Source: an uncultured Candidatus Peregrinibacteria bacterium (GTDB taxonomy: Bacteria > Patescibacteriota > JACMRA01). From it: 20,244 nt of DNA. Under the pieces are notes generated by a model that was given only the letters and a program-made list of their open reading frames with translations, did not search any database and was not told the DNA's origin. The number at the start of each line of letters is the position of its first letter. Position 1 is the stretch's first letter. The translations under genes and the position numbers were made by a program. The stretch lies in the NCBI GenBank assembly GCA_937127165.1, contig CAKZLR010000043.1, positions 1 to 20,244 of the forward strand, written 5' to 3'. Shown here one piece after another: positions 8,634-15,391 of this stretch.

Positions 8634-8662
8634 TGTATGATGTTTAGGCTTTTTTTTGTCAA
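8634..8662 (-). promoter_or_regulatory. Candidate rpsA-like promoter giving a nearly leaderless message
   Basis: On the minus strand a perfect TTGACA (8662-8657) is followed after 17 bp by CATACA (8639-8634), a weak -10 match; TACAGT at a 19-bp spacer is an alternative. A start six to eight bases beyond would fall on or next to the ATG at 8626. The -35 is convincing, the -10 is not. AGGCTT/AAGCCT (8646-8651 with 8661-8666) forms an inverted repeat over the -35. Confidence 0.35.
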
Positions 8663-8679
8663 GCCTTAGTTTTTTAGAT

Positions 8680-8703
8680 AGCAACAAATTTAGCAACAAA
8701 TTT
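8680..8703. repeat. 12-bp perfect tandem duplication
   Basis: AGCAACAAATTT occurs twice in a row in the divergent intergenic region between the S1-like and pseudouridine synthase genes. It belongs to the same class of short duplications seen across the non-coding DNA of this window. Confidence 0.9.
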
Positions 8704-8815
8704 CTTCACCACTTGTCAGAATTATTTTCTTTTGGTTTTTTGACTTTATTAATTAAAATAATAAGTAATAACCTCTTCTAAAGTTAGATAGCTTTCAAAC
8801 TTTATAAATCTTTAC

Positions 8816-8850
8816 TTTACATAAATTCTTAAAACCTTCTATTATAGAAG
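8816..8850 (+). promoter_or_regulatory. Promoter of the pseudouridine synthase gene with a palindrome over the -10
   Basis: TTTACA (8816-8821) and TATTAT (8840-8845) are separated by 18 bp, each one mismatch from consensus. The -10 lies inside a perfect palindrome with 7-bp arms and one central base, CTTCTAT-T-ATAGAAG (8836-8850). Predicted transcription start is near 8852, about 26 nt before the ATG. The palindrome could be an operator or a coincidence of A/T-rich sequence. Confidence 0.5.
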
Positions 8851-8877
8851 TTTAACCAATATTTAAACCTAATTTAA

Positions 8878-9942
8878 ATGGATCTTTTTAAAAAAATAAG
8901 ATTGCACAAAGCCTTAACTATACAGCTTAAAAAATATGAAAACTTTGACTATTCTAAAGCAGAAATTCAAAATAATATTGCGAAATATGGAGTAATGGTT
9001 GATGGGAGTTTGGTTTTTAACCGCTTACAATGGGTTTCTGAACTACAGACTTTGTCGATTAGACACTGGCCAGCAAGACAAAAAGGAAATCTTGAAGGTA
9101 TTAAAGTTTTGGAAGAAGACAAAGATTTTTTAGTAATTTTTAAACCCCCGAATTTACCTGTACAGCCTGGCACCGGACACCAGAGAGATAATTTATTATC
9201 ATGGTTATTACAACACTATCCAGAACAAACAGAACTGCTTTATCAATCATCTTTTTTTGGAGACAAAAGACTTTCAAAAAAAATAGTCAATCCCACAGCA
9301 GGAATAGTTCATAGATTAGATAAGGATGCCCAAGGATTACTTTTAGTTGCTCGTAGTTTGCACAGTTTAGACTTTTTACAAGACCAGTTTCGCTCTCGCT
9401 CGATAACCAAAAAATATCTTACTATTGTTACTGGAATTTTAAATCAGAAAATTAGAATTAGAGCTTATCAAGCTCGTAGTAAGCGTAATCCTGTAAGGCA
9501 AATTTTGTTTTGGACTCAAACCGAAGCTCTAAAATATGATCCTCAATTTAGGGAGAACAATTCTATATTTAGACCTGTTGTTACCTGCAAAAAATCCAAT
9601 CAGACCTTGGTTGAGGTACAAATTTTGACTGGTCGCATGCATCAAATAAGACTTCAAGCCGAGAGCATAGGATATCCAATATCCTCCGACAAAATCTATA
9701 ACGGAATAAAAACTATTCCAAAAAAACTGTTAAATCAGCTTACAGACGACCAAAATCCTGTTCTACAAATCGAAAAAATACCAGATCTCCAGAACCTTAG
9801 TCAATTTGATTTTGAAAAATTAAAACAAAAAATTTTTGGAGATGTAGACTTTTGTCTGCTTTCCAACGAATTACATTTTATCACACCAGATAGAAATAAA
9901 AAAGATTTAGTGTTGGTTGATATAGAAAGTGTTTTAGTTTAA
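8878..9942 (+). CDS. RluA-family RNA pseudouridine synthase with N-terminal S4 domain, 354 aa
   Basis: Enzymes of this family isomerise uridines in 23S rRNA or tRNA. An S4-like RNA-binding domain covers about residues 7-62 (IRLHKAL, then IQNNIAKYGVMVDG). The catalytic domain starts near LEEDKDFLVIFKPPNLPVQPG (78-98). The catalytic motif is HRLDKDAQGLLLVA (145-158), with Asp148 as the expected nucleophile. The block TGRMHQIRLQAESIGYPI is the family's C-terminal signature. The S4 plus RluA layout fits RluC/RluD-type 23S rRNA enzymes, but the target site cannot be read from sequence. The C-terminal part after about residue 275 is longer and diverged. It starts at ATG with an A/T-rich leader and no Shine-Dalgarno sequence, and stands alone on the plus strand, divergent from the S1-like gene. 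Confidence 0.92.
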   Translation: MDLFKKIRLHKALTIQLKKYENFDYSKAEIQNNIAKYGVMVDGSLVFNRLQWVSELQTLSIRHWPARQKGNLEGIKVLEEDKDFLVIFKPPNLPVQPGTGHQRDNLLSWLLQHYPEQTELLYQSSFFGDKRLSKKIVNPTAGIVHRLDKDAQGLLLVARSLHSLDFLQDQFRSRSITKKYLTIVTGILNQKIRIRAYQARSKRNPVRQILFWTQTEALKYDPQFRENNSIFRPVVTCKKSNQTLVEVQILTGRMHQIRLQAESIGYPISSDKIYNGIKTIPKKLLNQLTDDQNPVLQIEKIPDLQNLSQFDFEKLKQKIFGDVDFCLLSNELHFITPDRNKKDLVLVDIESVLV

Positions 9943-10181
9943 ATTCACTGCAAATAACAACTCTACTTTCTAAATAAAGCTACTTCCATTGCTTTCTTAA
10001 AAAGACTATACTAATTTTTAGGGAATAACTAAAACTATTTCTTGGAAGAAATTATACTTAACCTTTCTTGAAGTTATATAAAAAATAAAAATAAGTTTAC
10101 TGCTTTTCTTAAATTAATTTTGATTAAATCAGATTTGGAAAATCTAAAGTTTTATAAAAGTTATATCTATATAAAAATGAT

Positions 10182-10210
10182 TTGACGATAAGTATTTTAT
10201 GTAGTATACT
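10182..10210 (+). promoter_or_regulatory. Strong sigma70-type promoter of the coiled-coil protein gene
   Basis: TTGACG (10182-10187), a 17-bp spacer and TATACT (10205-10210) make the best promoter match in the window, each box one base from consensus. Predicted start is near 10217, giving a leader of about 90 nt. The rest of the 365-nt gap behind the pseudouridine synthase gene (9943-10307) is plain A/T-rich DNA without a visible terminator. Confidence 0.75.
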
Positions 10211-10225
10211 CCCTCCTGCTGCTGC

Positions 10226-10247
10226 CTGCTTGCTTGTGCTTAAGCAG
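10226..10247 (+). repeat. Inverted repeat in the pyrimidine-rich 5' leader
   Basis: CTGCTT (10226-10231) pairs with AAGCAG (10242-10247). The 10-bp palindrome TGCTTAAGCA (10237-10246) offers an alternative fold. The segment 10211-10240 is a C/T/G-rich run of CTGCT-like units, strikingly unlike the surrounding A/T-rich DNA, and lies at the predicted 5' end of the message. Confidence 0.55.
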
Positions 10248-10307
10248 TAAATGTGAAAACTAAAAAATATAAAAAAATATAAATATAATTAACAAAAACA
10301 AATATAT

Positions 10308-11600
10308 ATGAACAACACATTTCCTGATGGTTTTCCTAAAGACCCTTATCAAGCTGTGGACTTCTCTTATTTTTTGTCCGATCAAGAGAAGAAAGAGTGG
10401 TATGACTGGATACCGACCGCTAGTCAAGAAAGTATAGAAGAACTAGTTGAGACTTTACACGAAATTTGGAAAGAAAATCAAAAAGATGCCATACCTCAAA
10501 GTTTTGTTAATCAACAGACTCAACCTGTTACCAATAACTTAGGCAGCCAATCTAGTCAGAACCAGACCCCACCTACACCTATATCGCATACCCCCTCGTA
10601 TACCCCCACAACACAAAATTCACCAATTCAGCCGACAAATACACTTTCGTCTACTCAACCTCTGCCAATACTACCTAATGATCCTTTTGGACAACCTATA
10701 CAACCAGTAGTTCAACCTACAACTTCGACCCGAACACTTTATAACTTTGGAAATCAATTACCACCACAACAATCTACCCCCACACAATCACAAATTAATA
10801 TACCTACAACAGCTCAAACTACATCTAAATCAACCACTACACCCACCCCTCCTAACACTACTCAATCACAAGTTGCAGCATTTCCATCAACGTCCCAAAC
10901 TACGTTTTCTACAACCACACCTTATACCTCCAGTTCAACTTCAACAACTCAATCTATTGTAGAAATAAAATCTACACAAAGCAATAATGATCAAAACAAA
11001 GGTGTTAGCGAAACAGCAACCGACCAATTGAAATCTGAACCCAAAAAATCTGATCAAATAGATAATTCTAAAAACATCAATTCTACTCCTAAATTAACCT
11101 CTGGTGATAGTCTATCTGTAACTAATAAAACCAAAGATACTTTTACCATTGGCAACCAAGATTTACATGATCGACAGTTGATAAAAAATCAACTTGCACT
11201 AATGGAAAAGATTATTAGAAGTCTGAGCAGACTAGAAAGAAATGTGGAAGACCTTAGACTAGAACAACAGAAAAAAGAACATCAAACGGCTATCAACGGA
11301 CTTAGTGTAACTACACAAAAAATACATAAAGACACAGCCACCTTAAGTGAAATGGTTAATACTTTGTATGATGAAATGTCTATATTACGAACTATGGTAC
11401 AGAATCAACAAGATCAAATCAGAGTGATCATGAGTCATATACAAAAATTATGTGCTAATTCTTTTAGTTCATCTCAAGAAGAGTTAGGAGTCGTTAAAAA
11501 CCAAAATAATACAGATGCAGATACATTAATTAAAAATCAAGACGATACTAGAATAAACAGGAATAGAACTTCAAACCCTTTTGGAAACCCTTTCAAATAA
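10308..11600 (+). CDS. Unknown Pro/Thr/Gln/Ser-rich coiled-coil protein, 430 aa
   Basis: I do not recognise this protein. It has three parts. Residues 14-58 form a short helical module (FLSDQEKKEWYDW, then ESIEELVETLHEIW) resembling small Leu/Glu-rich modules. Residues about 68-215 are a low-complexity linker dominated by Thr, Pro, Gln and Ser, surely disordered. Residues about 285-383 are a long amphipathic helix, probably a coiled coil with heptad-like spacing (LIKNQLALMEKIIRSLSRLE and onward). A polar tail ends in NPFGNPFK; DPFGQPIQP occurs in the linker, so a PFG motif is used twice. There is no signal peptide or membrane span, so it is probably cytoplasmic, perhaps oligomeric. A strong promoter and a 90-nt leader precede it, suggesting good expression. 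It converges on groEL. The reading frame is open throughout the repetitive linker, which supports it being a real gene. Confidence 0.85.
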   Translation: MNNTFPDGFPKDPYQAVDFSYFLSDQEKKEWYDWIPTASQESIEELVETLHEIWKENQKDAIPQSFVNQQTQPVTNNLGSQSSQNQTPPTPISHTPSYTPTTQNSPIQPTNTLSSTQPLPILPNDPFGQPIQPVVQPTTSTRTLYNFGNQLPPQQSTPTQSQINIPTTAQTTSKSTTTPTPPNTTQSQVAAFPSTSQTTFSTTTPYTSSSTSTTQSIVEIKSTQSNNDQNKGVSETATDQLKSEPKKSDQIDNSKNINSTPKLTSGDSLSVTNKTKDTFTIGNQDLHDRQLIKNQLALMEKIIRSLSRLERNVEDLRLEQQKKEHQTAINGLSVTTQKIHKDTATLSEMVNTLYDEMSILRTMVQNQQDQIRVIMSHIQKLCANSFSSSQEELGVVKNQNNTDADTLIKNQDDTRINRNRTSNPFGNPFK

Positions 11601-11790
11601 GATTGAGTTAAAAACAATTGTAATATAATTTTTTAATTTAATAATTAGCTTGTGTGAATAAACTGATCTTTAGTCTTAGTATAATATTGACAGTTTTGTA
11701 TGCCAACAAAATTTTTTAAAAATTACTTACCTAGTAAGTGTGTCTTTAAACAAAACTTTATATTCAGTTATTAGTACACAAAAAACTAAT

Positions 11791-11813
11791 AAAAAGCGAC
11801 CACAAAGGGTCGC
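11791..11813 (-). terminator. Intrinsic terminator of groES-groEL
   Basis: On the minus strand the stem GCGACC / GGTCGC (6 bp, 6-nt loop; 11796-11801 with 11808-11813) is followed by five T residues. It lies about 30 nt behind the groEL stop. The plus-strand exit side has no T-run, so it is one-directional; no clear terminator for the convergent gene was found in 11601-11790. Confidence 0.88.
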
Positions 11814-11842
11814 CAATTCTTCCTTAAAGAAAGAGGTTAAAA

Positions 11843-13477
11843 TTACATATCTATATCCCCCATTCCATCCATGTCTTTACTTGTGGACGAATTCTCTTTC
11901 TTTGGTTCATCAATAATAGCCACTTCAGTAGTAATAATAGAACTAGCTACAGATACAGCATTATTGATAGCCTGCTTGATAACCAAAACCGGATCGATAA
12001 TACCAGCAGAAACCATATCTTCTACAAATTGCATTTTCCTAAAATCATATCCCCCTGTTTTACTGTTTTCAATCTGGTTCAAAATCAAGGAAATATCGTA
12101 CACGCCACTATTTCGAGCCATGGCTCTAAATGGTCCATGTAAAGCCTTCTTGAAAATATTAATACCTACATTTTCGCCTTCGTCACTACCTTTGAGGTTT
12201 TCTAACTCCTTACTAATCCTGATTAAAGTAGAAGCTCCTCCAGCAACAACACCTTCGGATACAGCCGCTTTAGTAGCATTTAAGGCATCTTCCACAAGAT
12301 ATTTCAAAGTCTTCATTTCAACCTCAGTAGCTGCACCAACTTTGATAACACCTACACCTCCGGCTAATTTAGCTAATCTCTCTTGAAGTTTTTCTTTATC
12401 ATAATCTGAAGTAGCTGATTCGATAGATTGTCTAATAAACTCAATCCTCTTTGCAATCTTGTCTTTATCTCCTTTACCACCAACAATTGTAGTATTATCC
12501 TTAGTTGAAATAACTTTGTCTGCAGTTCCAAGATCTGCTACTGTAGCATTCTTTGGCAACATTCCTAAATCGCTAGATATAAAGGTAGCTCCAGTTAAAA
12601 TAGCAATATCTTCAAGAATGGCTTTTCGACGATCCCCAAAAGCAGGAGCTTGTACAGCAAATATATTGAATATTCCACGGATTTTATTTAGAACAAAAGT
12701 TGCCAGAGCTTCACCATCAATATCGTCAGCAATCACTACTAAATCTTTTTTACCCATTTGAGCCAAAGATTCAATTACAGGCAATACATCTTGAATGGAA
12801 CTAATTTTAGAATCGGTAACCAAAATATATGGCTTATCAGCGACAGCTTCCATTCTATTGGTGTCGGTTACAAAATATGGGGACTTGTAGCCCTTATCAA
12901 ATTGCATACCTTCAGTCAATTCTTCTACAATCTCATTGGTATCACCTGTTTGCACAGTTACCACACCATCTTTACCAACTTTGTGGATCATTCTAGCAAT
13001 CATCTCACCAATTTTACGATCTCTACAAGAGATAGTAGCCACATCAGCCATTTCTTCCTGAGTAGTTATAGATTTAGCATTTTTAGTCAGATAATCCAAA
13101 GCAAATTCAGCAGCCTTGTGCATACCATGTTTCACTTGTACTGGATCTGAGCCAGATTCTATCACACGAACACCTTCGTTTATAAGACTTCCAGATAAAA
13201 TGGTAGTCAAGCTTGTTCCGTCTCCAGCAACATCATTAGTTTTATTAGCAGCTTCTTGAATAAGACTAACTCCAAGCTGCTCAAAACTATCTAATTCAAC
13301 AGCTTTAGCAATAGTTACTCCATCATTAGTAATATCTGGAGCACCGTAAGACTTTTGAATAACACTGGTTCGACCAATAGGTCCGTATGAAGTTTGAACA
13401 GCTCTAACTACAGCATTCACACCAGACTGAATACTTTTGCGAGCATCAGTTCCGAATTTAATAATTTTTTTAGACAT
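11843..13477 (-). CDS. groEL: Chaperonin GroEL (Hsp60), 60 kDa subunit
   Basis: GroEL forms the double-ring ATP-driven folding cage that GroES caps. Family blocks (numbered from this start): TSYGPIGRTSVI (29-40) in place of SYGPKGRNVVL; DITNDGVTIA (48-57) with the ATP-hydrolysis Asp; the nucleotide-binding VAGDGTSLTTIL (83-94); AFGDRRKAILEDIA; and the AAVSEGVVAGGA signature near the C-terminal equatorial domain. The tail DMDGMGDIDM is a short Gly/Met-rich end. Full length, about 544 residues. Start choice: an upstream in-frame ATG (13483) would add Met-His, but MSKKIIKFG matches the usual MAKKI-FG start, so the second ATG is preferred. It lies about 110 nt behind groES and is probably cotranscribed. 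A perfect palindrome CTTAACGTTAAG (13485-13496) sits just upstream instead of a Shine-Dalgarno sequence. Confidence 0.97.
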   Translation of the reverse strand: MSKKIIKFGTDARKSIQSGVNAVVRAVQTSYGPIGRTSVIQKSYGAPDITNDGVTIAKAVELDSFEQLGVSLIQEAANKTNDVAGDGTSLTTILSGSLINEGVRVIESGSDPVQVKHGMHKAAEFALDYLTKNAKSITTQEEMADVATISCRDRKIGEMIARMIHKVGKDGVVTVQTGDTNEIVEELTEGMQFDKGYKSPYFVTDTNRMEAVADKPYILVTDSKISSIQDVLPVIESLAQMGKKDLVVIADDIDGEALATFVLNKIRGIFNIFAVQAPAFGDRRKAILEDIAILTGATFISSDLGMLPKNATVADLGTADKVISTKDNTTIVGGKGDKDKIAKRIEFIRQSIESATSDYDKEKLQERLAKLAGGVGVIKVGAATEVEMKTLKYLVEDALNATKAAVSEGVVAGGASTLIRISKELENLKGSDEGENVGINIFKKALHGPFRAMARNSGVYDISLILNQIENSKTGGYDFRKMQFVEDMVSAGIIDPVLVIKQAINNAVSVASSIITTEVAIIDEPKKENSSTSKDMDGMGDIDM

Positions 13478-13513
13478 ATGCATGCTTAACGTTAAGATTT
13501 TTTATAGAAAAAT

Positions 13514-13533
13514 TAATGTTTAATAATGTTTAA
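13514..13533. repeat. 10-bp perfect tandem duplication between groES and groEL
   Basis: TAATGTTTAA occurs twice in a row in the groES-groEL spacer. It is non-coding and of the same type as the other short duplications in the window. Confidence 0.85.
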
Positions 13534-13589
13534 TAAACTTACCAAAATTTTTTTCGGTTACGAAGGAAATAAACCCATCTCAATAAAAA

Positions 13590-13886
13590 CTATTCCTCAA
13601 TAATAGCAATCACATCACTGCCTTTAAGAACTTTATACACAAGATCTTGGTTATTTTTATCTTTAATTTCCTCACCTGCATATCTGGGAAACAAAACAAT
13701 TTGACCAACTTTTAAGTTCAATTCTTTGATATTTTCTTCTTTACCTTGACCTTCTCCAATAGAGATAATTTTACCCATACCCTGTTCGGTTTCTTCTTTG
13801 GTAGAAGTGATAATACCGGAAGAGGTGGTATTTTTTTGTTTGATTAGTTGAACCACCAATCTGTTGCCTAATGGTATTATTGTCAT
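13590..13886 (-). CDS. groES: Co-chaperonin GroES (Hsp10), 98 aa
   Basis: GroES forms the seven-subunit lid of the GroEL cage. The start IIPLGNRLVVQ matches the usual ...PL.DRV.V. pattern. The mobile loop that contacts GroEL is visible as TTSSGIITSTKEETEQG (20-36), followed by GKIISIGEG (38-46) and the C-terminal VLFPRYAGEEIK (63-74) and VYKVLKGSDVIAII. Length is typical. It is the first gene of the operon, and the message carries a leader of about 120 nt with a degenerate CIRCE operator (14008-14034) and an 11-bp sequence in triplicate. It starts at ATG with no Shine-Dalgarno sequence and ends in TAG. Confidence 0.97.
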   Translation of the reverse strand: MTIIPLGNRLVVQLIKQKNTTSSGIITSTKEETEQGMGKIISIGEGQGKEENIKELNLKVGQIVLFPRYAGEEIKDKNNQDLVYKVLKGSDVIAIIEE

Positions 13887-13901
13887 AGTGCTACTTTTTT
13901 T

Positions 13902-13934
13902 AAGTTTTAATAAAGTTTTAATAAATTTTTAATA
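13902..13934. repeat. 11-bp sequence in three tandem copies in the groES leader
   Basis: AAGTTTTAATA appears at 13902-13912 and 13913-13923, then AATTTTTAATA at 13924-13934 with one change. The array lies within 20 nt of the groES start codon, inside the presumed 5' leader. Confidence 0.85.
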
Positions 13935-14007
13935 AAAAGATTGTTTTAGTAGAGTGAGATCGTGACTCTTGCATCTACTTTACTAACTTTTTAGCTAGCA
14001 TCAAAAA

Positions 14008-14034
14008 TTAGCAAGCGATACAAAAGACTGCTAA
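14008..14034 (-). promoter_or_regulatory. Degenerate CIRCE operator upstream of groES-groEL
   Basis: The HrcA operator CIRCE is TTAGCACTC-N9-GAGTGCTAA, 27 bp. Here TTAGCA (14008-14013) and TGCTAA (14029-14034) are perfect outer arms at exactly the CIRCE spacing of 27 bp overall; the inner triplets are AGC and GAC instead of CTC and GAG. It lies about 120 nt before groES. A TTGACA on the minus strand at 14064-14059 is just upstream, though its -10 is poor. This suggests HrcA-type heat-shock repression; hrcA itself is not in the window. Confidence 0.65.
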
Positions 14035-14203
14035 TGATGAAAAATAAAAATTAAATTTTGTCAAGTACGCAATTCAGTTGCTAAACAATATAAATAAATT
14101 AGTAACAGTAAAATGATAAGCTTGTGCTAAATTTTCTAACTACAAACTTTTTAAAAATGATTCTATGTTTTTGAAAAGATTAAAAGAAGTTGAATAAAAT
14201 TTA

Positions 14204-14223
14204 TATCTAACTTTATCTAACTT
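14204..14223. repeat. 10-bp perfect tandem duplication
   Basis: TATCTAACTT occurs twice in a row in the long groES-htpX divergent region, which holds no supported gene. Confidence 0.85.
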
Positions 14224-14523
14224 AACTTTTAACTTCCCAAATGTATCAAATTTTGATTCCTGACTTGGGGTTACACCTTACTTTTAAAAATAAAAAATGC
14301 AACTTAAAATTTTTCTAAAAAATTTTACCTATAAAATCAGACTTATCGACTAATAAAAGGTCTGGCTATAAGAACATACATTAAGAAGTATAAACTTTAG
14401 GGTAGTTGATTAAATACAAAAAAATCAGATTTTTGAAAACTAAAAAATAATCCACAACTCTAAAGAAATAGAAATGGTTAATAAATTTTATTTTAATTTT
14501 TAAGATAGATAAGTTATAAAAGC

Positions 14524-14626
14524 AAATATAAAATGAATATAAAATATAAAATGAATATAAAGAAAAATACAAAAAAAATACAAAACTTTCTCTATCTCTT
14601 GTTTATTATTAATGTTTATTATTAAT
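14524..14626. repeat. 18-bp and 13-bp perfect tandem duplications
   Basis: AAATATAAAATGAATATA is present at 14524-14541 and again at 14542-14559. GTTTATTATTAAT is present at 14601-14613 and again at 14614-14626. Both are perfect and directly adjacent copies, at the left border of the A/T-only tract. Confidence 0.92.
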
Positions 14627-15285
14627 ATTATAAATTATTTGATCTATAACTATTTAATATAATAATTATTTAATCTTTATTACAATTATCATAATTATTT
14701 AATATTTTTAATATTTATTTAATATCATATTAATTGATATTAATTATTAATTATTAATGAATTATTAATGTATTATTACTATTATTACTATTGTTACTAT
14801 TTATTATTTTATTATTTATTTATTATTTATTTCATATAATTATCATTACCAATACTTATACTATTATTAATTATTAATTTATTAGTTATTATTTATTTAT
14901 TTATTTATTATTATATTATTATTATTATTATTATTTATTATTTTATTTAATTTATTATTAATTTATTATTATTTTTCATTTTATTTTTTTATTTTATTTT
15001 TTTATATTTAACTTTTATTATTTATTTATAATTTATTTATATTTTTTTATTATTTATTATATATAATATTTCAATTAATAATATTTTATTATTTTTTATT
15101 TTTTTTATTTTTTTTATTATTTTTTTTTATTATTTTTTTTATTATTTTTTATTATATTTATATTTATCATTAATAATATTTTATATTTATCATTAATAAT
15201 CATTAATATTTTTATATTAATATTTGATATTAAAATTTAAATATTGTTTATTATTATTTATTATTATATTATTATAGATATTTTG
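14590..15285. repeat. A/T-only low-complexity tract of about 0.7 kb
   Basis: The plus strand here is nearly pure A and T, made of TTATTA, TTTATT and T-run units with only scattered G or C. It contains a TTTTTTTTATTATT-like array at about 15085-15155 and a 21-bp exact repeat with 23-bp period (15157-15177, 15180-15200). The strand is biased to T over A in its right half. No coding region is supported in it. It fills the gap between divergent groES and htpX (13887-15391, 1.5 kb). It may be slippage-grown spacer, a duplex-unwinding or strongly bent element, or a transcription sink; the sequence alone does not decide. Confidence 0.85.
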
Positions 15286-15344
15286 CCCATCAAGCATTAC
15301 ATTAAGTATTAGTACTAATTGACAAATTTGATTATTGTCGATAG

Positions 15345-15372
15345 TTGAAGGTTATTTAAAATAACTTATAGT
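15345..15372 (+). promoter_or_regulatory. Candidate htpX promoter with an operator-like palindrome in its spacer
   Basis: TTGAAG (15345-15350) and TATAGT (15367-15372) are separated by 16 bp. A perfect palindrome with 7-bp arms, GTTATTT-A-AAATAAC (15351-15365), fills that spacer almost exactly. A second half-like copy GTTAAAATAAC follows at 15371-15381. Predicted start is near 15379, only about 13 nt before the htpX ATG. The spacer position is typical of repressor or MerR-type activator sites. Confidence 0.45.
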
Positions 15373-15391
15373 TAAAATAACTAATTAGTTT

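Noticed and set aside
13127..13140. parS-like TGTTTCAC on the plus strand
   Set aside because: It lies inside groEL, and the second half GTGAAACA is missing, so it is not a ParB-binding palindrome.
11871..13150. Long plus-strand ORFs opposite groEL
   Set aside because: They are antisense shadows of a well-conserved groEL and have no protein-like features of their own.
14381..14572. 63-codon minus-strand ORF
   Set aside because: It is Phe/Tyr/Ile/Lys-only in composition, as expected from A/T-rich spacer, overlaps the 18-bp tandem duplication and shows no recognisable features.
14040..15300. Replication origin in the A/T-only region
   Set aside because: Only one near-match DnaA box is visible, with no cluster, and neither dnaA nor dnaN is in the window; kept only as a low-interest observation.
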